From: Halarsenatibacter silvermanii
GTDB lineage: Bacteria > Bacillota > Halanaerobiia > Halanaerobiales > Halarsenatibacteraceae
Length of the DNA stretch: 64,000 nucleotides
Reading direction: 5' to 3'
Assembly (NCBI RefSeq): GCF_900103135.1
Contig: NZ_FNGO01000004.1
Coordinates: 98,404 to 162,403 of the forward strand
Under the pieces are notes generated by a model. That model saw only the letters and a list, made by a program, of their open reading frames with translations. It was not told the DNA's origin and made no database searches. Below are positions 43,792-53,526 of this stretch, in pieces; the stretch's first letter is position 1; every line of letters starts with the position of its first letter. Position numbers and translations under genes: made by a program.

Positions 43792-46179
43792 TCACTGCAG
43801 CTTGATTATGGTTACTCCCATTCCCCCTTCTCCCTCTTTACCTCCCCTGTATTTTTTTACATGTTTATGTGAATCAGCTGCTTCTCTGACGGCTTCTCTT
43901 AAAGCTCCACTTCCCTTGCCGTGAATTACCTCCACCTCATTAAGACCGGCTAAAAAGGCATCGTCCAGATATTTTCTCAGTTTGCGCTGAGCTTCCTGAT
44001 ATCTATCCCCCCTCAGATCAAGCGAAGGGGATATCGAATCGCTCTTTTTCACCTGATATTTTTTAACATTGCTTTCAGCGGTACTTTTTTCCCGGACAGG
44101 AGTAAGGTCGGCTAAATCAGCGGTGATCTGCATCACGCCGGCCTGGACTTCAGCCTTCTGGTCATCTTCATCTATCGAAATTATCTCGCCTTCTTTGCCC
44201 ACACTTTTTATCTTCACTTTATCGCCGCTGGAAAAGTCAGCTTCCGGCTCTTTTTCGGTGCTCTTTTCATCTTGAGAAAAGTAATTTTTTAGTTCTTTGA
44301 GTTCAAGATTGAGCTGAGTCTCGAATTTATCGACCTGCCTTTTATCTGTAAAATCACTGTTTTTAAGCTCTGAGATGATCTCTTTGCTGCGGGTTCTCAA
44401 CCTCTTCAAATCTCTTTTCGCTTTCCCTCTGGTCTCTTCAATAATTTCCTGCTTTTTTTCTTCCAGCTCTTTTTCCCTGGCAGCAAGCTCTTCTTCTCTC
44501 CTATCCAGTCTGGCCTGCTTTTTTTCGAGTTCGGAATTTAATTCTTCAAACCTCTGCCTCTCCTCATTCAATTCACGGATTATCTCTTCAACCGCAAGTT
44601 CGTCTTTTTCCAGCAGTGATCTGGCTTCTTTTATCAATCTTTCGGGCAACCCCAGCCTTAAGGCAATCTCAAATGCATTGCTCCCCCCCGGTATCCCCAT
44701 TATGAGGCGATAGGTGGGGCTTAAAGTTTCGACATCGAACTCGACCGAAGCATTCTCAACATTTTCGGTGGTAAAAGCATAACTTTTCAGCTGACTGTAA
44801 TGGGTTGTGGCCACGCTGACAGCAGCGCGCGATTTGAACTCCTCCAAAATTGAGATAGCCAGAGCAGCACCTTCTCTGGGGTCAGTTCCCACTCCTATTT
44901 CATCGAGCAGGACCAGAGATTCGCTGCCGGCCTGCTTTAAGAATGTTCTTATATTATTCATATGAGAGGAAAAGGTGCTCAAATTCTGTTCGATACTTTG
45001 TTCGTCCCCTATATCAGCGAAAACATTGTTAAAAATAGATATTTTGCTGCCGTCCTCTGCAGGAAGAGGGACCCCGGCAGAGGTTAAAACCACAAATAAA
45101 CCCAGAGTTTTCAATGATACCGTCTTTCCCCCGGTATTGGGCCCGGTGATTACCAGAGTGTTAAAACCATCTCCCACCTCAATATCTATGGGCACGGCCT
45201 CATCGCCCAGCAGAGGATGTCTCCCCTGTTTTATATCAATTATCCCCTTTTCATTGATCCGGGGAACAGTCCCATCCCAGTCTTCCATAAAGCCCCCACG
45301 GGCAAAACAGTCGTCCAGCTTTATCAATAGTCTGTAATTCTGCCTTATCACCGCGGCTTCCTGGCCTATTTTAAAACTTAATTCCTGCAATATTCTATGA
45401 ATTTCTTCCTCTTCCTGCTGTCGGAGCTCGCGGAGTTTGTTGTTCAATTCCACAACGGCCATCGGCTCCATAAATACGGTCATACCGCTGGAAGAACGCC
45501 CATGGATTATTCCAGAGAAAGTGTTGCGATGTTCCTGTTTGACCGGCACCACATATCTATTTTCACGACGGGTTATAACATCATCCTGCAGCAGGTCTCG
45601 TTCTTTCTTGATCGTTCTGTTTAATTGATTTTTGATCTCCCTTTCGGTCCTATCCATCGATTTTCTAATCTCTCTTAATCTGGAACTGGCCGTATTTTTT
45701 ATCTCATTTTTATCATCGATCACCTTATCAATTTCTTTTCTCAACCCGGGAAGAGATTCCAGCTGTTCGCTGTAATTCTGTAAAGGTCCTTCCAGGAGTC
45801 TGCTTTCAGCGCTTTGACTTTCCTGCTGTTCGGTGCAGATATCAGAAAAGAAGTCAGCCGTGTTGACAGAAGAACGAAGAACACCGTCGATACTGCTGAT
45901 CTCTTCGGGGTTTAAAACCAGTTCCTTATTAGCTTTCATAACCAGATCTTCGAGATTTTCCGGAGCCAGAAGAGGCGGTCTTCCTTTCTCATCAAGTATA
46001 TGAGATGCCTGTTCAGCTTCCAGAAGTCTGCGTTCTATTTCATCTCTGTATTTTAAAGGTCTTAAAGAATCAATCCTTTTCTGTCCCGGTTCAGTCCCGG
46101 CATAATCTTTGACTATATCTTTTATTTTGGAAAACTCGAGCATTTCCAGGCTCTGCTCGTGAGCCTTTTGCAGGGCCAA
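43792..46179 (-). CDS. mutS2: MutS2 endonuclease/ribosome-rescue ATPase
   Basis: 795-residue MutS2. The core ATPase has Walker A LVITGPNTGGKTVSLKTLGL, Walker B LVLLDEIGVGTDPREGAAL, and VATTHYSQLKSYAF. A long coiled coil (about 510-640) is followed by a KOW-like segment and a C-terminal Smr nuclease domain (LDLRGDRYQEAQRKL, EVIHGKGSGALREAV). In Bacillus MutS2 splits collided ribosomes; in others it suppresses recombination. TTG start after GGAGG at nine bases. Last gene of the pheS-pheT-zapA-cvpA-polX-mutS2 run. Confidence 0.96.
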   Translation of the reverse strand: MALQKAHEQSLEMLEFSKIKDIVKDYAGTEPGQKRIDSLRPLKYRDEIERRLLEAEQASHILDEKGRPPLLAPENLEDLVMKANKELVLNPEEISSIDGVLRSSVNTADFFSDICTEQQESQSAESRLLEGPLQNYSEQLESLPGLRKEIDKVIDDKNEIKNTASSRLREIRKSMDRTEREIKNQLNRTIKKERDLLQDDVITRRENRYVVPVKQEHRNTFSGIIHGRSSSGMTVFMEPMAVVELNNKLRELRQQEEEEIHRILQELSFKIGQEAAVIRQNYRLLIKLDDCFARGGFMEDWDGTVPRINEKGIIDIKQGRHPLLGDEAVPIDIEVGDGFNTLVITGPNTGGKTVSLKTLGLFVVLTSAGVPLPAEDGSKISIFNNVFADIGDEQSIEQNLSTFSSHMNNIRTFLKQAGSESLVLLDEIGVGTDPREGAALAISILEEFKSRAAVSVATTHYSQLKSYAFTTENVENASVEFDVETLSPTYRLIMGIPGGSNAFEIALRLGLPERLIKEARSLLEKDELAVEEIIRELNEERQRFEELNSELEKKQARLDRREEELAAREKELEEKKQEIIEETRGKAKRDLKRLRTRSKEIISELKNSDFTDKRQVDKFETQLNLELKELKNYFSQDEKSTEKEPEADFSSGDKVKIKSVGKEGEIISIDEDDQKAEVQAGVMQITADLADLTPVREKSTAESNVKKYQVKKSDSISPSLDLRGDRYQEAQRKLRKYLDDAFLAGLNEVEVIHGKGSGALREAVREAADSHKHVKKYRGGKEGEGGMGVTIIKLQ

Positions 46180-46182
46180 AAC

Positions 46183-47937
46183 TTATATCCTCCTTTGAGA
46201 GACAAAATCTTTAAATTCTGTCAGACTGTACGTGTTTATTATATCATTTTTATCCAGCCAGCCTCTTCGTCCCACGTTTATACCATAAATCATATTTTCA
46301 TATTCTCCGGTACGATGAGCATCGGTATTGATGGCCATTTTAACCCCTTTTTCTCCCGCCAGACGGGCATAATTATCATCCAGATCCAATCGAGAAGGAA
46401 AGGAGTTGATTTCCAGGCAGGTCCGATTGCTGGCTGCTGATTCAATAACAGCTTCCATGTCAACGCTATAAGCTTCACGGCTTTTCAGCAGCCTGCCCTG
46501 AGGATGGCCTATTATATCGACCAGGGGGTTTTCTACAGCTTTTATTATTCTTTCAGTCATTTCGAGTTCGGTCTGGTTAAAACCGCTGTGCACAGAAGCT
46601 ATGACCAGGTCGAGTTCGGCCAGAACTTCCCTCGAATAATCCAGCTCTCCAGAAGGAAGTATATCAGCCTCGGTTCCTTTAAAAACCTCGATCTCTTCAT
46701 ATTTTTCATTCATCTCCTCAATGATTTCAGCCTGCCGGGCCAGCTCCTCCGGAGTTAGACCATCAGCTATCCTCAAGGAAACCGAATGATCTGTTATAGC
46801 CAGGTAATCATAACCCCTGGCAATTGCTCCCTGAACCATTTCTTCCAGGTTCTGACTTCCATCGCTGAAATTTGTATGAACGTGTAGGTCTCCTTTTATA
46901 TCCTTTAGACCCGGACTTTCGGGCAATTCCCCACAGACAGCAGCTTCGGTCTCCCCCTGCCCCTCTCTCAGTTCCGGAATTATATACGGCAAATCCAGTG
47001 CTCTATAAATATCCTGTTCTTCTTTTATATCGATCTCATCGGAACAGCAAAAAATACCGTCAGTATCAGAATCAAAACCCTGAGTTTTAGCTTTCTGCCT
47101 CAAATTTTCCAGATGTAGATCAGAACCAGTGAACATAAGAAGAGCCCAGGGCAAATCCGCAGGGGAGACCAAAAATATATCGAGCTGAAGCCCATCATTC
47201 AATCTGCATTCGAGAATCTGAGCATTATTGAATCTTTCGGAAGTTCTGCTCCGCTCAACTTCATCTATCCGCCGCCAGGTTTCTAACTCCAGATGCAATT
47301 CCTTCTGATCAGCAGAGTCAACTGAGACAACCATATCGACATCCTTTAAAAGCTCTTTCTTTCTTCGCAGGCTTCCGGCCGGAAACACCTCCTCAATTTC
47401 CACAGATGTGGAATCGAGAAATTGTTTTATCCCGGAGTAAAAGTCTTCAGCCTCATCGATGGAAATATATTTTTGATATTCCCGGTAGCGCCTAAGCCCT
47501 TCGGCAATTTTTTTCTCAAGCTTTTCTCCAAAACCAGAAAGATCTCTGATGGCTCCATCTTCGAGGGCATTTTTAAGATCCCGCACATTGCCAATCTGAA
47601 GCTCATAAAAAAGTTTATGAGCTCTTTTGGGTCCCAGACCCGGTATCTGCAGCAGATCTATGATTCCGTCGGGAAGCTCGCGTTTGAGCTCCTCCAGATC
47701 CTGCAGAGAACCCTCTTCAACAATTTCTTTTATGGTAGCAGCGATTCCCTCTCCCACACCGCTAATTTCAGTCAGCCTGTCGCTGCGATACAGTTCTTCA
47801 AAGTCCTCTTCCAGACTTCTCAAACTGCGAGCAGCTCTCTCATAAGCACTGATTCGGTATTGATTATCACCTTTTATCTCCATGAGATCGGCCAGTTCGC
47901 TTAATATCTGAGATATATCTCTGGCACTAATTTCCAT
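46183..47937 (-). CDS. polX: DNA polymerase/3'-5' exonuclease PolX
   Basis: Family X repair polymerase of about 584 residues. N-terminal helix-hairpin-helix region (ISGVGEGIAATIKEIVEEG, LLQIPGLGPKRAHKLFYELQ), the polymerase palm (with KDVDMVVSVD holding catalytic acids), and a C-terminal PHP domain (GDLHVHTNFSDGS, VIASVHSGF, AINTDAH) that gives the exonuclease. ATG at 47937 is chosen over an upstream TTG at 47958 because of GAGGGGTG between them. Follows cvpA, as in Bacillus. Confidence 0.95.
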   Translation of the reverse strand: MEISARDISQILSELADLMEIKGDNQYRISAYERAARSLRSLEEDFEELYRSDRLTEISGVGEGIAATIKEIVEEGSLQDLEELKRELPDGIIDLLQIPGLGPKRAHKLFYELQIGNVRDLKNALEDGAIRDLSGFGEKLEKKIAEGLRRYREYQKYISIDEAEDFYSGIKQFLDSTSVEIEEVFPAGSLRRKKELLKDVDMVVSVDSADQKELHLELETWRRIDEVERSRTSERFNNAQILECRLNDGLQLDIFLVSPADLPWALLMFTGSDLHLENLRQKAKTQGFDSDTDGIFCCSDEIDIKEEQDIYRALDLPYIIPELREGQGETEAAVCGELPESPGLKDIKGDLHVHTNFSDGSQNLEEMVQGAIARGYDYLAITDHSVSLRIADGLTPEELARQAEIIEEMNEKYEEIEVFKGTEADILPSGELDYSREVLAELDLVIASVHSGFNQTELEMTERIIKAVENPLVDIIGHPQGRLLKSREAYSVDMEAVIESAASNRTCLEINSFPSRLDLDDNYARLAGEKGVKMAINTDAHRTGEYENMIYGINVGRRGWLDKNDIINTYSLTEFKDFVSQRRI

Positions 47938-47954
47938 TAATACAAAATCACCCC

Positions 47955-48443
47955 TCAATCCAGTATATCACCGATAATGTCCTGAAAAATCGGGGTCAGC
48001 TCTGTGAATCTTTCGGCAAGATGCGAGTTTTCCACGAATGTTTCGACCTCCGTGATCGGAATTTCATTGAGTACGAGAACCAGTATATAGGCCAGCAGAA
48101 CCCCTTTAACCGCTCCCAGAATAAAACCTCCAGCTCTGTCCACCGGCTCAAGGTAAAATTTCTCCAGGGCAGCCTGCAGGGATTCCCCCAGCATATGAAC
48201 AGCCACATTTATAATGATGAAGATGAGCGAAAAACTTATAAACTGGATGACGGCCGGGGAAAAATCAAAATAATTAGCGGCAAAATCCGCCAGAGGCAGG
48301 TAAAATTTAAAGGCCACGTAGACAGATACTATTATTCCTACAATGGTGGCAGTTTGACTGATAAATCCATTGCGGTAACCGCTGACCAAAAAATAAAGAA
48401 TTATTAAGGATATAAAAATATCCAGAAGCGAAAGTCCATTCAA
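47955..48443 (-). CDS. CvpA family membrane protein
   Basis: A 162-residue CvpA/YshB protein with four hydrophobic helices (about 5-25, 30-48, 68-90, 105-125), starting LSLLDIFISLIILYFLVSGY and with VDRAGGFILGAVKGVLLAYI, typical of the family. Related to colicin V production; in other bacteria it affects envelope stress tolerance. TTG start after GGAGGT. Between zapA and polX. Confidence 0.9.
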   Translation of the reverse strand: MNGLSLLDIFISLIILYFLVSGYRNGFISQTATIVGIIVSVYVAFKFYLPLADFAANYFDFSPAVIQFISFSLIFIIINVAVHMLGESLQAALEKFYLEPVDRAGGFILGAVKGVLLAYILVLVLNEIPITEVETFVENSHLAERFTELTPIFQDIIGDILD

Positions 48444-48446
48444 TTA

Positions 48447-48797
48447 TTACTCTACCTCCTGGAGGAGATTTAGCAGTTCTTCATTCTCTTCCCTCAACCG
48501 CTTCATCTCCTGTTCCAGCTCTTTGTTTTCCTCCTCGAGCTCAGTCAGTTTTTCTTCAGCTTTTTTCCGGTTTTGCTCAGATTTAAAATACTTATCTGCC
48601 AGATTAAGCATGGTCAGACCATAAAGTCTGCGCCGGGGGAGAGTGGGATAGGCGGCAGAAATTTCTTCACCCACTCCATTAACCTCCTCTACCAGTTTAT
48701 TAAGATAATCCAGGGAAAGCTCCCCGGTCACAGGCATGGTCTCTCCCAGAATTTCCACCTCATATTTTTTCCTGTTATAGGATTCGTTGTTGTTCAC
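48447..48797 (-). CDS. zapA: Cell division protein ZapA
   Basis: FtsZ-bundling protein of 116 residues. The N-terminal part (KYEVEILGETMPVTGELSLD, YLNKLVEEVNGVGEEISAAY) fits the ZapA fold, then LYGLTMLNLADKYFK and a C-terminal coiled coil rich in Glu/Lys/Leu (75-116). GTG start with GGAGG eight bases upstream. The pheT-zapA-cvpA-polX order is conserved in Firmicutes. Confidence 0.9.
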   Translation of the reverse strand: MNNNESYNRKKYEVEILGETMPVTGELSLDYLNKLVEEVNGVGEEISAAYPTLPRRRLYGLTMLNLADKYFKSEQNRKKAEEKLTELEEENKELEQEMKRLREENEELLNLLQEVE

Positions 48798-48855
48798 TAT
48801 CTAATCCTCCAGACTGGCATATTATTTTCACAGCATCGGATAGCCGCTTTAAAAT

Positions 48856-51261
48856 TTACATTCCCCTGATGCTTGCTCCCAGTTCTTTTTTGGTCCTCTC
48901 TATGATATTATCCATATCCTGACCTATCTCCTCTTCTGTGAGCGTTCTTTCGCGATTCTGAAACTTAAGTTTTAAAGCTATACTTTTTTTGCCGTCCGGA
49001 ATCTGATCGCCCCGATAATAGTCAAATACCCTAACCCGGCTCAAATTGCTGGAAGCTTCTTCAATCACTGCTGATCTCAGCTCCCGAGCGCTCACTTCCT
49101 CATCGACTATGAAAGCAAGATCTCTGTCTATCGAGGGATGGCGCGGCAGCGGCTCATATTCTATCTCTCGATAACCTGATCTTGCAAACAACAGACCAAA
49201 ATCAAACTCACCAGCTGAGGTGCGTTCTGGAAGATCATAAAAGTCGATCAAATCAGGATGGAGTTCTCCCAGATAACCGGCTTTTTCGTCGTCTATGATC
49301 AATTCGGCGCAGCGGCCGGGATGAAAAGCGGGGTGGTCAAAACGCTGCCAGTTAAACTCATTAACTTCCAGATCATCAAGCAAATTTTCTGCAATACCCT
49401 TTAGGTAAAAGAAATCAGCTGCATCGAGCTCCCAGACATCTCTAAAATCATCTGCCCCCATGCTGGCCAGTCCCAGGTTTTTATTTTCCTCCGGTCTTTT
49501 ATCCGCATTTCCTCCTTCAAAGAAAACGTTGCCCATTTCAAATATGCCCATTACCTCTACCTGAGAGCGTGCATTGTGGGAAAGCGATTCGATCAGGCCG
49601 GGCAGCAGACTGGTTCTGAGCGTGGCAAACGATTCGCTGAGCGGATTTTTCAGTTTTACTATTTCTTTCTGAGTTTCCTCCAGATAGGGAAGAAAATCGT
49701 CTTCACGGGGGCGAAGGCTAAAACATAAAGCTTCTTCCAGCCCCTGACCTTTTAAAAAGTCGGAAACCTTTTTCTCCGCCTTCTGCCTGTCAGTTCTGCC
49801 CCCTGCTTCCCTGGCAGGAGGACTGGTGTAATCGATATTGTTGTAACCATAAACCCGGGCTATCTCCTCGATCAGACCCGCTTCACACTCCACATCAGTT
49901 CTGAAACCCGGTATTTCAACCTGCAGCAGATCTTCTTTTTCACCTGTTTGGCAGGAAAAACCGAGACCTTTTAGCATATCCATCATCTCGTCTCCGGTTA
50001 TATCAATTCCCAGATGAGCGTTAACTCTCTGAGGTTTTAACTCCATAGATTCACTCCGATAAGGTCGGGGATACACGTCAACCAAATCTCCCCTGACCTC
50101 GGCAGAAGCATATTTTTCCAGCAGATAACAGGCTCTATTCGAGGCTTCTTCGATAGCTGTAATATCTATTTCTCTCTCGAAACGGTGGGAGGAATCGGTG
50201 GATAAGGCCAGACGCTGAGCTGTTCTACGGATGGAGACAGGATCAAAACAGGCCGCCTCCAAAAGAACATTTTCAGTATACCCGGTTACTTCGGTCTCAG
50301 CGCCGCCCATGACTCCGGCCAGACCGATGGCCTTTTCTCGATCGGCTATAACCAGATCCTCCTCAGTCAACCGTCTGTTTTCATCATCGAGCGTGATAAG
50401 TTTTTCGCCCGGCTCGGCTCTACGAACAATAATTTCATCCCCTGAAATCCTGTCAAAGTCAAAGGCGTGCAGCGGCTGATTGTACTCCAGCATGACAAAA
50501 TTAGTAATATCCACGACATTATTGATCGGTCTTATACCCACAGCTTCGAGTCTTTGCTGCAGCCAGCGGGGAGAAGGTTTTATCTCAACCCCCTCAAGAT
50601 AGCGGGCTGTATAGCGGGGACAGAGTTTTTCTTCCTCTATACTCACACTGACCGGCGATTCTCCCCGGGGTTTTACGCCGGTCCGGGGCCATTTGATTTC
50701 TAAATCTTTCTCAGCTAAAGCCCTTAATTCTCTGGCTATGCCCAGCATCCCCAGACAGCGAGCATAATTGGGGGTGAGATCGAGCTTATAAACGTGGTCA
50801 TCTCTGCCGCTTTCGGAAATAAATTTCGAACCTGCCTCAAAATCCTCGGGCAGCTCCATGATGGCATCCTGTTTTTCATCTTCCAGACCGAGTTCGTGGG
50901 CAGAACAAATCATGCCCTGCGATCTGATATTTTCCATCTCTATTTCTTCTACCCTGCTCCCGTCCGGAAGTTCCGTACCGGGCAGAGCCACCGGGACTTT
51001 AATATTAGCTCTCACATTGTCAGCACCGCATATTATCTGTCTCTGCTCGCCATCAAAATCGACCTGACAGACCTGAAGATTTTCTTTTTCAGGATGTTTC
51101 TCGGTTTCAATCACCCGGCCTACAGCGATATATTCCAGTCCACTTCCCAGAAACTCCCGAGATTCTACTTCCAGCCCGGCCATGGTCAGCTCATGCTCGA
51201 GCTCCTCGGGAGTATAGGGCAGATCGATATACGAATCAAGCCAGTTATAGGAAACTTTCAT
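48856..51261 (-). CDS. pheT: Phenylalanyl-tRNA synthetase beta subunit
   Basis: Full-length 801-residue beta subunit: N-terminal EMAP-like OB fold (40-150, with VCQVDFDGEQRQIICGADNV), B3/B4 editing region (210-400, NNVVDITNFVMLEYNQPLHA), B5, the catalytic-like core and the C-terminal anticodon-binding FDX-ACB domain (YEPLPRHPSIDRDLAFIVDE). Pairs with PheS as a heterotetramer. Starts 36 bases after pheS. Confidence 0.97.
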   Translation of the reverse strand: MKVSYNWLDSYIDLPYTPEELEHELTMAGLEVESREFLGSGLEYIAVGRVIETEKHPEKENLQVCQVDFDGEQRQIICGADNVRANIKVPVALPGTELPDGSRVEEIEMENIRSQGMICSAHELGLEDEKQDAIMELPEDFEAGSKFISESGRDDHVYKLDLTPNYARCLGMLGIARELRALAEKDLEIKWPRTGVKPRGESPVSVSIEEEKLCPRYTARYLEGVEIKPSPRWLQQRLEAVGIRPINNVVDITNFVMLEYNQPLHAFDFDRISGDEIIVRRAEPGEKLITLDDENRRLTEEDLVIADREKAIGLAGVMGGAETEVTGYTENVLLEAACFDPVSIRRTAQRLALSTDSSHRFEREIDITAIEEASNRACYLLEKYASAEVRGDLVDVYPRPYRSESMELKPQRVNAHLGIDITGDEMMDMLKGLGFSCQTGEKEDLLQVEIPGFRTDVECEAGLIEEIARVYGYNNIDYTSPPAREAGGRTDRQKAEKKVSDFLKGQGLEEALCFSLRPREDDFLPYLEETQKEIVKLKNPLSESFATLRTSLLPGLIESLSHNARSQVEVMGIFEMGNVFFEGGNADKRPEENKNLGLASMGADDFRDVWELDAADFFYLKGIAENLLDDLEVNEFNWQRFDHPAFHPGRCAELIIDDEKAGYLGELHPDLIDFYDLPERTSAGEFDFGLLFARSGYREIEYEPLPRHPSIDRDLAFIVDEEVSARELRSAVIEEASSNLSRVRVFDYYRGDQIPDGKKSIALKLKFQNRERTLTEEEIGQDMDNIIERTKKELGASIRGM

Positions 51262-51297
51262 TATGTTATCTCCTCCAGCGAATTATGTATTATTTTA

Positions 51298-52326
51298 TCA
51301 TTTGAATTGCTGCAGAAATCTTCTATCGTTTTCAAAGAGCAGCCTGATATCCTCGATTCCATATTTCAGCATAGCTATTCGATCAATACCCATTCCGAAA
51401 GCAAAACCGCTGAAATGATGGGGATCAATACCCGATATTTCTAAAACTTTAGGATGTACCATACCGGAACCCATTATCTCCAGCCAGCCGGTCCTGGAAC
51501 AGAGCTTGCATCCAGCTCCTTCACACACTCCACAGGACACATCGACTTCGGCACTCGGCTCGGTGAAGGGGAAATAACTCGGTCGAAATCTCACATCTCT
51601 TTTTTGACCGTATATCTCCTCAACCATTATCCTTATGGTGCCTTTAAGATCTCCAAATGTTATGTTCTCGTTGACAACCAGCCCCTCAAGCTGATGAAAA
51701 ACCGGCGAATGAGAGGCATCCAGCTCATCAGCTCTGTATACTCGCCCGGGGGCTATTATTCTGATAGGTGGTTCCGTATCTTCCATGGTTCTTATCTGGA
51801 CTGGAGAAGTATGAGTTCTCAAAAGCAGATCATCATCGATATAAAGAGTATCCTGAAGGTCACGCGCGGGGTGATCTTCGGGGATGTTCAAAGCCTTAAA
51901 ATTATGATATTCGTCTTCAGCCTCAGGACCTTCGGCAATTTTGAATCCCATACCTATGAAGATATCTTCCAGCTCTTCTTTGACTATCTCGATAGGATGG
52001 CGGCTGCCCTTCTCAACCTCAGCCCCCGGCAGAGTTACATCTAACCTTTCCTCTTTTAATTTTTGTTCTTTTAACTTCTTTTCCAGATCAGATCTTTTTT
52101 CTTTCAGTCTGGAGGATATATCCTCCTTCAGCTCATTGGCCGCTTTGCCCAGTATCGGTCTTTTCTCGTCCGGAATAGAGCCCATCATTCCAAAAAGTTT
52201 CTCCACCTCTCCCTCTTTGCCCAGATATTTAACTTTCACATCTTCCAGTTCATCGAGCGTATCAACGCTTCTATAATCATTTTCAAAATTTTCCTCTATT
52301 TCAGCTATTGTTTCATCGACGTCCAA
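51298..52326 (-). CDS. pheS: Phenylalanyl-tRNA synthetase alpha subunit
   Basis: Catalytic class II subunit of 342 residues. N-terminal coiled coil (1-90), then motif 2 region RIIAPGRVYRADELDASHSP and FHQLEGLVVNENITFGDLKG, motif 3 GMGIDRIAMLKYGIEDIRLL, and the Firmicutes-type cysteine cluster CGVCEGAGCKLC. The start is TTG at 52326 with GGAGGTG eight bases upstream. It follows a short YqzL-like gene and its terminator. Confidence 0.97.
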   Translation of the reverse strand: MDVDETIAEIEENFENDYRSVDTLDELEDVKVKYLGKEGEVEKLFGMMGSIPDEKRPILGKAANELKEDISSRLKEKRSDLEKKLKEQKLKEERLDVTLPGAEVEKGSRHPIEIVKEELEDIFIGMGFKIAEGPEAEDEYHNFKALNIPEDHPARDLQDTLYIDDDLLLRTHTSPVQIRTMEDTEPPIRIIAPGRVYRADELDASHSPVFHQLEGLVVNENITFGDLKGTIRIMVEEIYGQKRDVRFRPSYFPFTEPSAEVDVSCGVCEGAGCKLCSRTGWLEIMGSGMVHPKVLEISGIDPHHFSGFAFGMGIDRIAMLKYGIEDIRLLFENDRRFLQQFK

Positions 52327-52390
52327 AGATACTACACCTCCCGAGTTTTAATAAAGAATCCTATAATCCGCGAGAAAAACGATGTCTCAA

Positions 52391-52420
52391 TAAAAAAATC
52401 CCCCGTCCTACAGGGACGAG
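52391..52420 (-). terminator. Intrinsic terminator/attenuator upstream of pheS
   Basis: CTCGTCC-CTGTA-GGACGGG followed by GGATTTTTTTATT on the minus strand. It lies about 55 bases past the YqzL-like stop and 65 bases before pheS. A weak TTGAGA...TATAGG pair with 19-base spacing downstream may start pheS; otherwise this hairpin could work as an attenuator of read-through into pheST. No T-box core was found. Confidence 0.8.
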
Positions 52421-52475
52421 AGACCAGAGTTTTAAAAAATATTTCTCCAGGCCGCCGGGATTTTCAGCAAAAAAT

Positions 52476-52604
52476 TCAGCTGTTCAACAAAAATTTACTC
52501 TCATTTTCTGCACCCCGGTCAAAGATCTCCCTATAGGCCAGATAGGCTGAAAGCGAACCGGTTCTTTCAAAAAGCTGCCAGAAAAAAGAAGAGGAAAGAT
52601 CCAA
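52476..52604 (-). CDS. YqzL-like small protein
   Basis: A 42-residue frame with sequence pattern SSFFWQLFERTGSLSAYLAY then REIF, matching the FxWxxFxxTGxxxxYLxxKE pattern of the YqzL family (usually about 45 residues and found near recO in Bacillus). TTG start at 52604 sits eight bases after AAGGGTG; a GTG three codons earlier overlaps that site. Its own promoter (52657-52685) and terminator (52391-52420) frame it. Alternatively it is a leader peptide for pheST, since it holds several Phe codons. Function of YqzL is unknown. Confidence 0.68.
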   Translation of the reverse strand: MDLSSSFFWQLFERTGSLSAYLAYREIFDRGAENESKFLLNS

Positions 52605-52656
52605 ATTGATCACACCCTTTACCCAGGATTATTTAAAATACAATCTGTTTTGTTAA

Positions 52657-52685
52657 ATTATATCACAGGACCCTGAAATAAACAA
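52657..52685 (-). promoter_or_regulatory. Promoter of the YqzL-like gene
   Basis: On the minus strand TTGTTT (52685-52680), 17 bases, TATAAT (52662-52657). Lies between the trmH-type gene stop and the YqzL-like start. Confidence 0.78.
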
Positions 52686-52702
52686 CCGCCGCTGCAAAAA
52701 TT

Positions 52703-53500
52703 TTAATAATTCTGTCTCACCCAATCAAACATAACAATCGAACCAGCCACCCCGGCATTTAGAGAATTCAAATCTCCCGGCAGAGGAATGCTTACAGGTA
52801 TGTGATTGATGCTCCTCAATTTACCGGGAATACCCCGGCTTTCATTGCCGACCACGAAAATATCCTCATCGCCCAGGGATATATCAAAGTAATTATTTTC
52901 AGCATCAGGTGAAGTTATTACCATTCTTCTCTCTTCGGCCACATCCAGCACAGTTTTGATGAATTCTTCGCTCTCCAGATCAGGGCAGACCCGCGGCTTA
53001 AAAATTCCTCCCATACTGGATCTGATGACTTTGGGATTAAAAAGCTCAACAGTACCTTTTAACGCTACAATCCCTTTCACTCCAGCAGCTGAGGCGCTTC
53101 TTATCAGAGTGCCGGCATTGCCGGGATCCTGAATTTTGGCCAGCATCAAAAGAGGGCCTTCCAGGCTGAGAATCTTTTCCAGCGATGATGTGTTTCTTCT
53201 GGCCACGGCTACAATCCCCTGAGGAGTTACTGTTGTGGAGACTTCGGTCATCAATTCGGAGGCAAGATTTATAAATACGACTCCTTCCCCTACAAGCTCC
53301 TTTATCCGATCAAGCTCATCCTCTATTTCCTGATTTTTGTCTATATATACTTCTTCTATTTTGGCCCCGGCTTTGAGAGCTGATTCGATCAAATTAAAGC
53401 CTTCCAGCAAAAACTGCTGCTTTTGACGGCGATATTTTTTGCTCTGCAGCTTTACCAGTTCCTTAACCCGGGAATTCTGTCTGCTGTTTATTTCCTTCAT
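52703..53500 (-). CDS. SpoU/TrmH-family rRNA methyltransferase
   Basis: SPOUT 2'-O-methyltransferase of about 265 residues. An N-terminal substrate-binding domain (SRQNSRVKELVKLQSKKYR) precedes the knot domain with LAKIQDPGNAGTLIRSASAA, the N-terminal motif 1, then FVVGNESRGIP and PLPGDLNSLNAGVAGSIVMF, motifs 2 and 3. Closest by pattern to YsgA/RlmB-like 23S rRNA enzymes; the exact nucleotide is unknown. ATG at 53500 is six bases after GGGAGG; upstream frame overlaps the rplT terminator. In Bacillus ysgA also precedes pheS. Confidence 0.9.
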   Translation of the reverse strand: MKEINSRQNSRVKELVKLQSKKYRRQKQQFLLEGFNLIESALKAGAKIEEVYIDKNQEIEDELDRIKELVGEGVVFINLASELMTEVSTTVTPQGIVAVARRNTSSLEKILSLEGPLLMLAKIQDPGNAGTLIRSASAAGVKGIVALKGTVELFNPKVIRSSMGGIFKPRVCPDLESEEFIKTVLDVAEERRMVITSPDAENNYFDISLGDEDIFVVGNESRGIPGKLRSINHIPVSIPLPGDLNSLNAGVAGSIVMFDWVRQNY

Positions 53501-53526
53501 ATAATCCCTCCCGGTTGACAAAAAGC

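Noticed and set aside
43771..43800. CTGCAG...CTGCAG stem between PBP1A and mutS2 as a terminator
   Set aside because: Six-base arms with the T-run in the loop, not after the stem; not a normal terminator.
52476..52604. Classical Phe-rich leader-peptide attenuator as the main reading of this small frame
   Set aside because: Phe codons are scattered, not clustered at a pause site, and the peptide matches the YqzL pattern; kept only as an alternative.
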